Numbered from the stretch's first letter, positions 44,581 to 54,661 are shown. The stretch: 64,000 nt of DNA from an uncultured Bacteroidales bacterium (GCA_905235855.1 CAJONE010000004.1:1-64000); one strand, 5' to 3'. Made by a program: numbers and translations. The notes: generated from the letters alone by a model not told the origin.

Positions 44581-45469
44581 CAATATCAATGAAATCGAAA
44601 TCAATGTCATCCAGCAAACCCTCGTCCTCCATTTCGAGTGCACGACGCAAACTGTCAGCGACACGCTTGAGCGAATCGATTTCGCGGTCGGCGGCGCGGC
44701 GGTTACGTTCGAACTCGCCCGGATCGCAATACCACACATTCACCGAAGCACCTAACGGGTATTTCTCATCCGAACACACAGGGTCCTGCTTGTATACTTT
44801 AGCATTGGCCTTGTTAGACACATTGGAATTGAAATGTTCGGATATATTAAGCGATGACGAAAAGACAGCCCGCTGCGCCCCTTCACGGTTCTTGCCTATC
44901 AGTACAGGCACCACAGTGCCCACATCGTTGTTGCCTCTGCCGACGGTGAGGTCAACCACCGTGCCGTGCGTAACTTTTTGGCCAGCGATTACCTTACGCC
45001 CCTTAACGCTTGCCGACTGCACAGCATTGCGGTATTGGCTTTCGGCAAAGTAGAGACGGCCTATGGACAATCCCTCGCTCATCAGCTGCGAGACAGCCTG
45101 ACGCAGCGACATATCGACCACGTCGGGCATAAGAACATCGTCGGGTTTAGAAGAGGAAACAGTAAGGTAAACTTTACGGCCTTTTTTTATCGTAGCCCCG
45201 GCGGGCGGATCCTGCGACAGAATAGTTCCTGCCGCATACTCGTCGCTGAAAACAGAGTCGGTCAGAACGAATCTCAACCCAAGAGAGTTTGTAGCCACAA
45301 CCTCGCTATACAACTGCCCGGCGTAGTTTTCGATAGCATATTCCTGCCCGTGGCGGGAATAGATTTTCACAAAGATGAAAACCAATACCACAATTGCAAC
45401 CGAGATGGCCAGCATAAGCAGCAAGTGTTTGACAATTGGGTGTTTCTGCATAAAACCGTTCTTTTTCAT
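44567..45469 (-). CDS. PASTA-domain membrane protein
   Basis: The 300-residue protein has one N-terminal membrane helix (HLLLMLAISVAIVVLVFIFV) and up to three PASTA repeats (AGTILSQDPPAGATIKKGRK, MPDVVDMSLRQAVSQLMSEG, VPVLIGKNREGAQRAVF), ending in an acidic helical tail. There is no kinase domain. PASTA domains bind peptidoglycan or its precursors, so a periplasmic wall-linked role is likely. Its end overlaps the T9SS gene by 14 bases. It follows miaB by 57 bases on the same strand. Confidence 0.85.
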   Translation of the reverse strand: MKKNGFMQKHPIVKHLLLMLAISVAIVVLVFIFVKIYSRHGQEYAIENYAGQLYSEVVATNSLGLRFVLTDSVFSDEYAAGTILSQDPPAGATIKKGRKVYLTVSSSKPDDVLMPDVVDMSLRQAVSQLMSEGLSIGRLYFAESQYRNAVQSASVKGRKVIAGQKVTHGTVVDLTVGRGNNDVGTVVPVLIGKNREGAQRAVFSSSLNISEHFNSNVSNKANAKVYKQDPVCSDEKYPLGASVNVWYCDPGEFERNRRAADREIDSLKRVADSLRRALEMEDEGLLDDIDFDFIDIDDIW

Positions 45470-45526
45470 GATGAGTTGGGGATTGAGATGAGTGACACAA
45501 TTACGATATGCCGACCTAAAGAGACA

Positions 45527-46882
45527 CTATTCAACCAGCCGGCCCATAAGAGTTGCCGCTGTGCATCCAGTCACCTCGACATTGGCATAAGAACCGGGAA
45601 TGGCATCGCCACGATCGAAAACGATAACCTTGTTCTGACTGTTTCGTCCGAAAAACTGATCTTTAGAACGATGCGACGTACCCTCGACTAACACCCGAAA
45701 ACGTTTGCCGACATCACGTTGATTGTTGCGAAGGGCAATCTCGCCCTGCAACATGATTATTTCCTCAAGCCGACGTTTCTTCACCTCGTCGGGTACGTCG
45801 TCTTTCAGGTGTTTTGCAGCATAGGTGTCGGGGCGCATAGAGAACTTGAACATATAGGCGTAGTCGTATTGTACGCGGCGGAAAATGTCGAGCGTGGCTC
45901 TGTGGTCGTCTTCCGACTCGCCACAAAAACCAGCTATTACGTCTGTCGTTATCGAACAGTCTGGTAAATAACGTCGAACAGCCTCTATTCGATCCATATA
46001 CCATTCTGCGGTATATCTCCGGTTCATCAGCTTTAGCATACGATTGCTTCCGCTCTGAAGCGGTAGGTGGATGCATCTGCAAATATTGGGGTATTCCGCC
46101 ATAGTGGCCAAAAGCTCGTCGGAAAGATCCTTTGGATGCGATGTGGCGAACCGCACGCGCAGCTCAGGTGATATTTCGGCCACATTAGCTATAAGCTGTG
46201 CAAAAGACATGTCGCCAGCCTTGTAGGAGTTTACGTTCTGACCCAAAAGCGTCACTTCCTTATATCCCTCGCCAAAAAGTGCACGTGCCTCGTTTATTAT
46301 AGACCTTGCGTCACGACTACGCTCAAGTCCACGCGTGTATGGCACCACACAATAGGCACAATAGTTCTGGCAACCACGCATAATAGAGATAAAGGCCGAT
46401 ATGCCATTGCCGTCAAACCTAACAGGAGAGATGTCGGAATAGGTTTCGCTTGGGCTCAACACAGTTTCCGAAACCCTGTCTCCTTGGGCGACCCTGCGCA
46501 TTATATCCGGTAACTTGCGGTAAGAGTCGGGTCCAACCAAAAAACTGACATTTTCTTCGTCACGCATGAGCTGCTGCTTCAGCCTCTCGGCCATACAGCC
46601 AAGCACGCCAATATAGGTTTTTTGTATATCATACCCCTTGGCATTCCGTGTGGACTGCCGCTGCTGAACGACTCGCAATTCGCGAAGGCGACGATGAATT
46701 TTCTGTTCCGCGTTGTCGCGGATGGCACAAGTGTTTATTAGCACAAAATCAGCCTCATTTGCCGACAAACAGAAAACACAGCCCTCGCTTTTCAAAATAG
46801 AACGTACCACCTCGCTGTCGGCCACATTCATCTGGCATCCGTATGTCTCGACATACACCTTCTTGTTATTTAATTCGGTCAT
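45527..46882 (-). CDS. miaB: tRNA (N6-isopentenyl adenosine(37)-C2)-methylthiotransferase MiaB
   Basis: The 451-residue protein has the MTTase domain (YVETYGCQMNVADSEVVRS, with two further cysteines in INTCAIRD and GVLGCMAER), the radical-SAM motif CxxxCxxC (GCQNYCAYCVVPYTRG) and a C-terminal TRAM domain (VLVEGTSHRSKDQFFGRNSQ). It adds a methylthio group to isopentenyl-A37 of tRNAs reading UNN codons. Its start overlaps the lpxK stop by 4 bases (ATGA). Confidence 0.95.
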   Translation of the reverse strand: MTELNNKKVYVETYGCQMNVADSEVVRSILKSEGCVFCLSANEADFVLINTCAIRDNAEQKIHRRLRELRVVQQRQSTRNAKGYDIQKTYIGVLGCMAERLKQQLMRDEENVSFLVGPDSYRKLPDIMRRVAQGDRVSETVLSPSETYSDISPVRFDGNGISAFISIMRGCQNYCAYCVVPYTRGLERSRDARSIINEARALFGEGYKEVTLLGQNVNSYKAGDMSFAQLIANVAEISPELRVRFATSHPKDLSDELLATMAEYPNICRCIHLPLQSGSNRMLKLMNRRYTAEWYMDRIEAVRRYLPDCSITTDVIAGFCGESEDDHRATLDIFRRVQYDYAYMFKFSMRPDTYAAKHLKDDVPDEVKKRRLEEIIMLQGEIALRNNQRDVGKRFRVLVEGTSHRSKDQFFGRNSQNKVIVFDRGDAIPGSYANVEVTGCTAATLMGRLVE

Positions 46883-48126
46883 ATTGTCGGTTTTGCGTGA
46901 TGATGCGTATGCAGACGCGACATAAAGGAGATATTTTCTTTCACGATAGAGGTTATATAGTCCGTGAAACTGTATCCATTCTCATCGTGAAAACGTATAG
47001 ACATGGGGAGAACGTAGATAGGGAGTGCCACGGAAGAAGCTGCGGTTAGAGTGTGTGGGGATTCACTCAACTCACCAGAACCCATCGAGTCCTGGGATTC
47101 GGGCGATACAGTTTCTGCGTACAAATTCTGCTTTGTCACTGCTTTTCCAGGCTTCAACAACTCGCGCAGCCGTATGGCATCCTTCTCGGTCGTAAGGATT
47201 ATTTTCGACGAGCCCTCTATTGCCTCAAAACGTCTCCTTATCTCCTGAATATCCCTGCGGTTGAAATCGTGGTGATCGGAAAAGGGCATATGCACGACTT
47301 TCTTATTGCGACGTCGCAGCTCGTCGAGCAATGGCGAAGGGTTAGCGATGCCTGTGACACAAAGGATGTAGCGAACATCTGACAGTTCGACAGGTTGGGC
47401 ATCGAGAAGCGGCTGAGGTTCGCCATAGTCAATATAGGAGAAAAACATTTTCTGATAGCTTTGAGCTTTCAGCCTGCTGGCAATCATGTGCTTTTCAAGT
47501 CGATTAATCTTCTTGGGCGATTTGGTGACAACAATGACATTGGCACGGCGTGATTCGGCTCGCGGTTCGCGCAAGTCTCCGAAAGGAAGTATGTGGTCGT
47601 CCGAATAGAGTCTGCCGTACTCTGTCAGCAGAATGTTGATAGTAGGCTTGACATAACGATGCTGATAGACATCGTCAAGAATCACAAGCTGGGGCGGATT
47701 ATCCAAGGAGAGCAGTCGGTTAATGGCCTCGTTGCGTTTTTTGCATACGGTAGCTGAAACGCGTGGATGTTTAGAGAGAAGCATGGCGGTCTCATCGCCA
47801 AAATCGGCAACCACAGATTGTCTGGTCTCGCAGGTCTGGTGTGATGCATCGGCCTCGATAACCACGCATCCCCTACTTTTCCGTTTGTAGCCGCGACTGA
47901 CAAATGCAGTGTTGTACGAGTCGCCAAACAGACCCAGCAAATAGTCGGTCATAGGGGTTTTGCCGCTTCCGCCCACAACGAGATTGCCTACGCCGACAGT
48001 CGTCACAGGCGGTATGGTCTGCTTCAGCACACCAAGTTCGAAAAGGATATTGCGTATCGACACAACTATGGCATACGAAATAGTAAAAGGCCATAGAACC
48101 CACGCGAGAGTCTTACGAAGAGACAT
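46879..48126 (-). CDS. lpxK: Tetraacyldisaccharide 4'-kinase (lipid A synthesis)
   Basis: The 415-residue protein has an N-terminal membrane helix (TLAWVLWPFTISYAIVVSI), the Walker A loop VGNLVVGGSGKTPMTDYLLG and FVSRGYKRKSRGCVV, characteristic of LpxK. It phosphorylates the lipid A disaccharide at the 4' position on the inner face of the inner membrane. The C-terminal part is longer than the ~330-residue enterobacterial enzyme, with a poorly conserved insertion before the end. It overlaps miaB by 4 bases. Confidence 0.9.
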   Translation of the reverse strand: MSLRKTLAWVLWPFTISYAIVVSIRNILFELGVLKQTIPPVTTVGVGNLVVGGSGKTPMTDYLLGLFGDSYNTAFVSRGYKRKSRGCVVIEADASHQTCETRQSVVADFGDETAMLLSKHPRVSATVCKKRNEAINRLLSLDNPPQLVILDDVYQHRYVKPTINILLTEYGRLYSDDHILPFGDLREPRAESRRANVIVVTKSPKKINRLEKHMIASRLKAQSYQKMFFSYIDYGEPQPLLDAQPVELSDVRYILCVTGIANPSPLLDELRRRNKKVVHMPFSDHHDFNRRDIQEIRRRFEAIEGSSKIILTTEKDAIRLRELLKPGKAVTKQNLYAETVSPESQDSMGSGELSESPHTLTAASSVALPIYVLPMSIRFHDENGYSFTDYITSIVKENISFMSRLHTHHHAKPTI

Positions 48127-48161
48127 TTTCGGTTACTGTTTGAACATTGGATACCGACAGC

Positions 48162-48869
48162 TTATTTCAGATAATACTCTACTGTTGTCACCACACGCAC
48201 TTTTTTCATTTGAGGTGTGGTTTCATCAAGATCGTTCACCTCAAAATAGCCCTGCGAGGCCGTGCGCATTTTTCCGATTTTGCTGTGACTGTTTTTTGCA
48301 AATTCCTCTGCACTTTCGCGGGCTTTTTCCAAACTTTCGGCTATCATGGCTGGTTTTATCTGATTGAGACCCTGAAACTGGTAGTCGGCGTAGCCATTTG
48401 CAAGAATGTCCTCTTTCAGCAGCTCGCTCTCAAGAGTTTTCTGCAGTTTTGCTATCACATCCATCTTCGAGGTGAATACGTTAATGCTTTGCCCCACGTT
48501 ATAGCGGTAGGTTATGCGGGAGACATCGTTGCTCCACGCATAACGGTCGTCCATACTGGGGTTGCCGATGAATATTTCAGAGTCCTCAATGCCAGCCTCT
48601 TTCAGTTTGGCAACCACTGCCTTGCTGTGGTGGTCGATAAGACCGCGGGCCTCGGCCAAAGTGTTGGCTTTTTCGGAATAACTTATGCGGTAAGCCACAC
48701 GATCGGCAGGGACCTCGCGCTCACACAGCCCACGCACGGACACCGTGTCATCGAACGATTTTAGTGTTTTGACGGTGAATATCATCATCAGTCCCAGCAC
48801 AAAGGCCGCGAGGATAATGCTTATCCCCATGATGTAGTTTTTTTTGAACGGTATTTGACTTCCTTTCAT
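48162..48869 (-). CDS. SIMPL-domain (DUF541) envelope protein
   Basis: The 235-residue protein has one N-terminal membrane helix (IMGISIILAAFVLGLMMIF) and a SIMPL domain (VSVRGLCEREVPADRVAYRI, AEEFAKNSHSKIGKMRTASQ, VRVVTTVEYYL). SIMPL proteins are periplasmic or membrane-anchored and little understood. It heads the minus-strand run leading to lpxK, 35 bases downstream, and is divergent from the lipoprotein gene across 155 bases. Confidence 0.82.
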   Translation of the reverse strand: MKGSQIPFKKNYIMGISIILAAFVLGLMMIFTVKTLKSFDDTVSVRGLCEREVPADRVAYRISYSEKANTLAEARGLIDHHSKAVVAKLKEAGIEDSEIFIGNPSMDDRYAWSNDVSRITYRYNVGQSINVFTSKMDVIAKLQKTLESELLKEDILANGYADYQFQGLNQIKPAMIAESLEKARESAEEFAKNSHSKIGKMRTASQGYFEVNDLDETTPQMKKVRVVTTVEYYLK

Positions 48870-49024
48870 TGTAGTGATGTTTTTATTGTTTTTTATTATA
48901 ACGGTACTCCTTGCAGTTTATTGCATTAAAATAATAAACGCCACGAAATAATAAAACGGTTGCCCACAGCGTTAGAATAAAGGTTATGTCAATTAACGAA
49001 CACTTTATGCCATTTATTCATGCC

Positions 49025-49774
49025 ATGAAAAAGCGAACTTTCAGACAATCTGCTGTTTTCTCAACAGTTACAATTCTTGTGGTTGCATTCCTTTTTGCCT
49101 CATGCATTGCCTACCGTCCGCAAGTGGTTGAGATGCCTCTGATTCACGAAAAAGGAGAGCTGCAAGTGAACGGCAGCATAGGGTTGAGTGTTCCATTTGG
49201 CGACGGGTATATTGGAGCCACGGCATCTTACGGAGCCACTGAATGGCTGGCAGTGCAAGCCCATGCCAACTGGAACGGATCCGCCGGTGGTTACGGACAA
49301 GTAGCAACCGGTGCTTTCAAATCATGGAAGAACGCTGTGTTAGAAGGCTACATCGGCTACGGCTATGGCGGAAACAACTGGAACGACAAGAACAACGGGC
49401 GTATGTTCACCGCACGCTACCATTTGCCATTCGCACAAGCCGACTTCGGCTGGGCCGGACTCGCCAACGGCCACATAGACCTCGGTGTTGGAGTTAAAGC
49501 CGGTTGCATGTTGCCAAACATAGTAAACACCAAGTCCGCCACCGAAAGCACTCCCGAAAGCGTTATGCGCTCAACCAGTCCGGTAGCATTGCTGGAGCCA
49601 CAGCTGTTTTTCCGTGTGGGCGGAAAACGACTCAAATGGACACTGAACGTCGGTTACTGCCATCTTTGGGGCGACGGTTCCAACGGAGAGCCTTTTGCCA
49701 ACACCCAAGCCATCTATATGCCATTCACCGTGAACACAGGCATTACATACGACTTTAACGTGACAAACAAATAG
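49025..49774 (+). CDS. Predicted lipoprotein with outer-membrane beta-barrel-like fold
   Basis: I use ATG 49025 (MKKRTFRQSAVFSTV) because it directly precedes a lipoprotein signal ending in the lipobox LFASC; the track's start at 48986 adds 13 residues before it. The 249-residue product is rich in alternating aromatic/Gly strands (GYIGYGYGGNNW, DLGVGVKAGCMLPN) and ends in an aromatic strand (NTGITYDFNV), as in small outer-membrane barrels. Function unknown. It is a single gene divergent from the SIMPL protein. Confidence 0.7.
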   Translation: MKKRTFRQSAVFSTVTILVVAFLFASCIAYRPQVVEMPLIHEKGELQVNGSIGLSVPFGDGYIGATASYGATEWLAVQAHANWNGSAGGYGQVATGAFKSWKNAVLEGYIGYGYGGNNWNDKNNGRMFTARYHLPFAQADFGWAGLANGHIDLGVGVKAGCMLPNIVNTKSATESTPESVMRSTSPVALLEPQLFFRVGGKRLKWTLNVGYCHLWGDGSNGEPFANTQAIYMPFTVNTGITYDFNVTNK

Positions 49775-49846
49775 CAGGCCTTTCGGTTGTTGTGTCATAT
49801 ACAGACTGCCTGCTCATATCGACCTGTAATTTTAACCATATTTCAC

Positions 49847-50766
49847 ATGAAACCTGGAGTCATCGTGTTGGCATTGCTGCTGATGACCGCCGGCGGCACA
49901 TCGGCGCAAGAGACATATACATACACTTCACACGGCACACAAGAGATGAAACTCGACATCTACAGGCCCGCCAAACCACGTCCCGACCACGCCACTGTGG
50001 TTTACGTTTTTGGCGGCGGATTTGTGCTGGGAGCCCGCAACGACAGCACAGCAACTCGATGCTGCCGACTGCTTGCCGAGCAGGGGTTCACAGCCGTCTC
50101 AATCGACTACCGCCTGTGGCTACGGCGTATGAGCAGAGACAGCATCAAATGGACAAAAGTGCTTACCTATTTCGACAGTGCCATACGCGTTGCGACCGAG
50201 GACTGCTGCGCAGCACTGCGCTATCTGATCGACAACAGCGACCGGCTTGCAATTAATTCTGACAAAATAATACTTACTGGCAACAGTGCTGGAGCCGTGA
50301 CAGTGCTACAGACCGACTACTGCCGTGCCAATTCGCGTGCCGAAGCCTCTGTATTGCCCAAGGGCTGGAAACCGGCAGCCGTGATACCCTACGCCGGCGC
50401 GGTGTATGAGACACACGGCAAACTGAAGTACGCAACACCACCAGCACCCACATGTTTTTTTCATGGCACCGAGGACAAAATTGTGTTTTATCGCACTTTC
50501 CACCTCTGCAAACACCGACTGGCAGGAGCCTCATGGCTTGTGAAACTTTCAAGAAAAACCGCTACCCGCATTGGATTATGCGCTTCAAAGGCCGCGGCCA
50601 CGAGGTGGCTGGCTATCTGCCCGACACAATGCAAGAGTTCGAAGCGTTTGTCGACGCAGCCCTGGCAGGACGCGTAACTTATTATGACGCGACCTGCGAA
50701 GACGAAGCTCTAAAGCCCAACAAATGGACCAAGATGAACATAATCCAACTTTATACCGGCAAATAA
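49847..50766 (+). pseudogene. Secreted alpha/beta-hydrolase (esterase-like), frameshifted near its C-terminus
   Basis: From ATG 49847 the protein has a signal peptide (IVLALLLMTAGGTSAQ), an oxyanion-hole GGG (VYVFGGGFVLGAR), the nucleophile elbow TGNSAGAV and CFFHGTEDKIV, all typical of carboxylesterase-like hydrolases. The homologous sequence then leaves the frame: the expected continuation (LMACETFKKNRYPHWIMRF, then GRGHEV with the catalytic His) is in another frame, open to 50766. The shift lies at about 50500-50545. In the original frame translation runs on to 50677 without homology, losing the His. It may be a real pseudogene or a one-base sequence error; no long homopolymer sits at the break. 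Confidence 0.72.
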
Positions 50767-50770
50767 CCAC

Positions 50771-51925
50771 ATGGAAGCAAACCACAACATAAACAAACTT
50801 GCGGGGCTCACCATCAAACTTGCCGCAGGTGTGGCGATAGTGGCCTTTTGCTGGTTTTTCAGAACGGTTTTGCTTTATCTGGTATTGGCTTTTGTCGTAT
50901 CGCTCATCGGAATGCCCATTATGCGACTCCTCCGCAGAGTACGGTACAAACGTCTCTACATACCCGAATGGGTTGCCGCCATACTTACGATAGTCATAAT
51001 AATTGGTTTTGTGATGCTCACTTTCACACGCATTGTGCCCATGTTTGTCGACATCGTGCGCGATGCGACAGCACTCAATATAACTAATTTATCGAGCAGC
51101 GAACTTATAGACAACCTGAACCAATGGATGAAAGATGTATTCCCCTCGTTAGGCGACAATTTCGACGTGACAGCAGTTGCTTCGCAAAAGCTGAAAGATT
51201 TGGTAAGTGTCAGCGGTGTCAGCGGCTTTGTGGGATCGGTAGCATCGGCAGTATCGACTGCCTTCGTTGGTTTTTTTGCAGTAATATTCATTTCGTTTTT
51301 CTTTATCAAGGACGACCGTCTGTTCGACCGTATCGTATGCGCGCTTGTTTCCGATAAAAACGAGGCATCAGTCGTAGAGATGCTTGAGGATGTCAAGAGG
51401 CTGCTTTCGCGCTATTTTCTTGGGCTGGTGATCGAAATGGTAGGCATCGCACTGATTGACTGGCTCGGACTGTGGCTTATCGCCCGGCTCGATTTTGGCT
51501 ATGCCGTAGGAATAGCATTCTTTGCCGGGGTTATGAACATCATACCCTACGTTGGACCACTCATTGGTGAGGTGGTGGGAGTGCTACTCGGCGTAATCTT
51601 GAAACTTGGAATGGGAGCCGGACTTGACGTGAACGTTTGGATTTTCGCCCTCATCATATTGGCCGTCATGCTTTTCGCCCAATTCATCGACAACACACTG
51701 ATGCAACCGCTAATCTACTCAACCAGCATTAAGGCGCACCCCCTTGAGATATTCCTCGTGCTACTGATGGCTGGCCACATTGGCGGAATGTTCGGAATGC
51801 TAATGGCCATTCCTGCCTATACAGTGCTGCGCCTTGTGGCCGTCAGGTTCTTCTACAATTTCAAACCGATACAGCGTCTCGTGCCACAAAGAGACGAAAA
51901 AGACAACACAAACAACAAAACATAA
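50771..51925 (+). CDS. AI-2E transporter family (PerM-like) membrane protein
   Basis: The 384-residue protein has the family layout: paired N-terminal helices (AIVAFCWFFRTVLLYLVLAF), a soluble middle segment, then a run of helices with the signature FFAGVMNIIPYVGPLIGEVV and DNTLMQPLIYSTSIKAHPLE. Family members export small molecules or ions, and for most the substrate is not known, so quorum-signal export should not be assumed. It starts 4 bases after the esterase pseudogene. Confidence 0.85.
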   Translation: MEANHNINKLAGLTIKLAAGVAIVAFCWFFRTVLLYLVLAFVVSLIGMPIMRLLRRVRYKRLYIPEWVAAILTIVIIIGFVMLTFTRIVPMFVDIVRDATALNITNLSSSELIDNLNQWMKDVFPSLGDNFDVTAVASQKLKDLVSVSGVSGFVGSVASAVSTAFVGFFAVIFISFFFIKDDRLFDRIVCALVSDKNEASVVEMLEDVKRLLSRYFLGLVIEMVGIALIDWLGLWLIARLDFGYAVGIAFFAGVMNIIPYVGPLIGEVVGVLLGVILKLGMGAGLDVNVWIFALIILAVMLFAQFIDNTLMQPLIYSTSIKAHPLEIFLVLLMAGHIGGMFGMLMAIPAYTVLRLVAVRFFYNFKPIQRLVPQRDEKDNTNNKT

Positions 51926-51935
51926 AAAACATATA

Positions 51936-52385
51936 ATGCACATGAAATGTTTAGCCATCCGGCAACCTTGGGCAATGCTTGTAGCCTGCGGCATCAAAGA
52001 TGTCGAGAACCGAAATGCAATGATACCGCCGTGCAAACGATTCCTGATAGCAGCGAGCGTCACACGAGACGCCAAAGACCTTAGAGATTGTTTCGACAGC
52101 CACGGATACAATCTCATAACAAACTACATTAAAAAGGGTATCCTGCCGCCCTATGAGCAGTGGCCCACAGGAGCAATCATAGGATGGGTAGACATAGACC
52201 GTGTGACCCATGACTATGTTGACTCGCCATGGGCTGCCAACGACGGTATAATGTATGTGCTTAAAAACGCACACTTGTTCGACACACCAATCTACGGGAA
52301 AAATAAAGCCACCCCGTTTTTCTACAACGTGGAAGGGATTGACGAAAACCACCTTCCACCGTCGCACGTAGTCAAACTGAGATAA
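51936..52385 (+). CDS. ASCH-domain protein
   Basis: The 149-residue protein (ATG 51936; ATG 51942 is also possible) opens with the ASCH pattern CLAIRQPWAMLVACGIKDVE followed by NRN, and has a second conserved strand at GAIIGWVDIDRV. ASCH folds are PUA-like and bind RNA or modified nucleotides; some cleave N4-acetylcytidine. The molecular role here is unknown. It begins 10 bases after the transporter stop and precedes the U32 gene by 27 bases, so it is part of the same run. Confidence 0.8.
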   Translation: MHMKCLAIRQPWAMLVACGIKDVENRNAMIPPCKRFLIAASVTRDAKDLRDCFDSHGYNLITNYIKKGILPPYEQWPTGAIIGWVDIDRVTHDYVDSPWAANDGIMYVLKNAHLFDTPIYGKNKATPFFYNVEGIDENHLPPSHVVKLR

Positions 52386-52412
52386 TTCACCAATAGTCCA
52401 AAAAATCCACAC

Positions 52413-53684
52413 TTGAAAGCTCAAGACATCAAAACACGGCAAAAGGTCGAGATTATGGCTCCTGTTGGGTCGTACGAGTCGCTTATGGCGGCTGTTCAGG
52501 CTGGTGCCGACTCGGTTTATTTCGGCGTGGGCAAACTCAACATGCGCTCGCGCTCGGCTAACAACTTCACCCTCGACGATATGCAACGGTTGGCCGACAT
52601 AGCACACTCGCACAGCGTAAGGTCGTATCTAACCGTAAACACAATCATCTACGACGACGAGATTGACGAAATGCACGCCATAATCGACAAGGCACGTGAA
52701 GTGGGAATAAGCGCAATCATAGCATCCGACTTTGCAGTGATGGAATACGCCCGCACAACCGGTATAGAAATCCATGCCTCGACGCAGTGCAACATATCCA
52801 ATCTCGAGGCTGTGCGCTACTATTCACGCTTTGCCGATGTGGTGGTGACCGCCCGCGAGCTTTCCCTCCGCCAGGTGGCGGACATCACAAAAGCCATATC
52901 CGAACAGGACATACGCGGCCCCAAAGGCGACTTGGTGCAGGTGGAGGTCTTTGCTCACGGGGCTCTCTGTATGTCGGTGTCAGGCAAATGCTACCTGAGC
53001 CTCGACAACTGCAACTATTCGGCCAATCGCGGTGCCTGCCTCCAACTATGCCGCAGGCAATATCTGGTCAAAGACCTCGAATCAGACATCGAACTAGTTG
53101 TAGACAACAAATATATCATGTCGCCCAAAGACCTCTGCACCATAGGTTTCCTCGACAAGATAGTGAAAGCCGGGGTTCGTGTCTTGAAGATAGAAGGCCG
53201 GGGTCGGAGTGCCGACTATGTGCAAACGGTTGTCACCTGCTACCGAGAGGCACTACAGGCCATCGAGTCGAACCGCTATACCCCGCAACTGATAGAAGAG
53301 CTCACCGAAAGGCTACGCACCGTATTCAACCGCGGCTTTTGGGACGGATACTACTTGGGGCGCAAATTGGGCGAATGGGCTAATCGATACGGCTCGCAGG
53401 CCACGGAAAAAAAAGTGTTTCTCGGTCCTGTGACCAACTGGTTCAACCGTATAGGCGTTGCCGAGGCACGACTACAGACCGCCGAGACACTATCCGTTGG
53501 TGATGAAATAATGGCGACAGGTCAAACCACAGGCGTTTATCGCGGCACCGTAAACGAACTGCGTCTCGACAAAGGCAATGTAACTACCGTAAGGCAGGGA
53601 GACGTTTTCAGTTTCAAGACAGATACACCTATCCACCGTGGCGACAAACTGTATAAGGTGGTCAAGATTGTCGACGAGTTCTGA
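52413..53684 (+). CDS. U32 family peptidase (tRNA-hydroxylation type)
   Basis: The 423-residue protein starts at TTG 52413; the first ATG (52455) would cut into the conserved start IMAPVGSYESLMAAVQAGAD. It contains the U32 core with HASTQCNISNLEAVRYYSRF, EVFAHGALCMSVSGKCYLS and cysteines at NRGACLQLCRR plus KDLCTI, the cluster-like Cys set of the YegQ/TrhP-type proteins, which hydroxylate wobble uridine in tRNA rather than digest collagen. The C-terminal ~90 residues form a barrel domain (AETLSVGDEIMATGQTTG). The tRNA role is from family knowledge. Confidence 0.85.
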   Translation: MKAQDIKTRQKVEIMAPVGSYESLMAAVQAGADSVYFGVGKLNMRSRSANNFTLDDMQRLADIAHSHSVRSYLTVNTIIYDDEIDEMHAIIDKAREVGISAIIASDFAVMEYARTTGIEIHASTQCNISNLEAVRYYSRFADVVVTARELSLRQVADITKAISEQDIRGPKGDLVQVEVFAHGALCMSVSGKCYLSLDNCNYSANRGACLQLCRRQYLVKDLESDIELVVDNKYIMSPKDLCTIGFLDKIVKAGVRVLKIEGRGRSADYVQTVVTCYREALQAIESNRYTPQLIEELTERLRTVFNRGFWDGYYLGRKLGEWANRYGSQATEKKVFLGPVTNWFNRIGVAEARLQTAETLSVGDEIMATGQTTGVYRGTVNELRLDKGNVTTVRQGDVFSFKTDTPIHRGDKLYKVVKIVDEF

Positions 53685-53724
53685 TCACATCCAAAAAGCA
53701 AACCCACTACACCCACTTCTCCAA

Positions 53725-54621
53725 ATGATTTTTATCCCCCAACACCAATACTCCGACATTATATTCGCTTTCCGAGCTGACTGCGCAAAATATCTGACCA
53801 CCGAGGACACATACCTGTCAAACGGCTGGACAATATGGCAAATACAAGACGGCGAAATCGAATACAGCATAGCAGGCGAGTTGAGGCACGGTTACGCTCA
53901 ACACATACTGATTTTCGCGCCGCAGGACAAAATCCGTGTCCACAGCTTCACCAACAAACTGCAACTCGCGGTTCTCTGCATACCCCAATTGCTAATGAAC
54001 AGCGCTATGCGTACCGACACCTACAAGGAAAAACTGCTCATACTTCCTTTTATTCTGAAGCAACGAGATGGAATCGATATGCACCACGCCGAACTGAACG
54101 AGAAAACCCGCAATGAAATAGACTACTTGTTTGGCATGATAATAGACCGAGTACCGCCTGCCGCCTCCTTGTCCTCTGTCGAGATTGTCATCCCCCTTAT
54201 CGAGGCACTGATTCTTATGATAATCGAAAACCTCGGCGTACCACACAACGCCATCCGTCCGGAGTCGCATATGGAGAAGATGGCCACAGATTTTATGGTG
54301 TCGCTTCAGGGCAATTATATCGAGCACCAGGATGTGGCGTTCTACGCGGCTCAATCGTGCGTTTCGGTCAAGTATTTCACCGCCGTTATCAAAAGCCTCA
54401 CCTCCGCCACTCCCGTCGAGTGGATAAGCCGTATGCTCACCACGCGTGCACGCGAACTGCTCTGGCTTACGGACAGAACGGTGAACGACATATCCGACGA
54501 ACTGAGATTCTCATCGCCATCCGTTTTTATCCGTTTTTTTCACCGACGTACAGGCTTCACCCCGAAACAGTACAAATCACTGCTACAAAAAAAACACACC
54601 CACCCCAAAAAATCAGATTAA
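53725..54621 (+). CDS. AraC-family transcriptional regulator
   Basis: I use ATG 53725 (MIFIPQHQYSDIIF), since the earlier track start overlaps the U32 gene. The 298-residue protein has an N-terminal cupin-like sensor domain and a C-terminal AraC domain (~190-290): DVAFYAAQSCVSVKYFTAVI as the first helix-turn-helix, then VNDISDELRFSSPSVFIRFF and RRTGFTPKQYK. The effector and targets are unknown. The neighbouring DPP11 gene starts 40 bases after its stop, so regulation of that gene is possible but unproven. Confidence 0.88.
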   Translation: MIFIPQHQYSDIIFAFRADCAKYLTTEDTYLSNGWTIWQIQDGEIEYSIAGELRHGYAQHILIFAPQDKIRVHSFTNKLQLAVLCIPQLLMNSAMRTDTYKEKLLILPFILKQRDGIDMHHAELNEKTRNEIDYLFGMIIDRVPPAASLSSVEIVIPLIEALILMIIENLGVPHNAIRPESHMEKMATDFMVSLQGNYIEHQDVAFYAAQSCVSVKYFTAVIKSLTSATPVEWISRMLTTRARELLWLTDRTVNDISDELRFSSPSVFIRFFHRRTGFTPKQYKSLLQKKHTHPKKSD

Positions 54622-54661
54622 ACAAAAGGCCAACAAGTAAAACATTCAAAATCCAACCATT

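Noticed and set aside
50452-50766. Separate small gene starting at 50452
   Set aside because: Its content from about residue 28 on is the displaced C-terminus of the esterase; its first part has no homology, so it is a frameshift product and not a gene.
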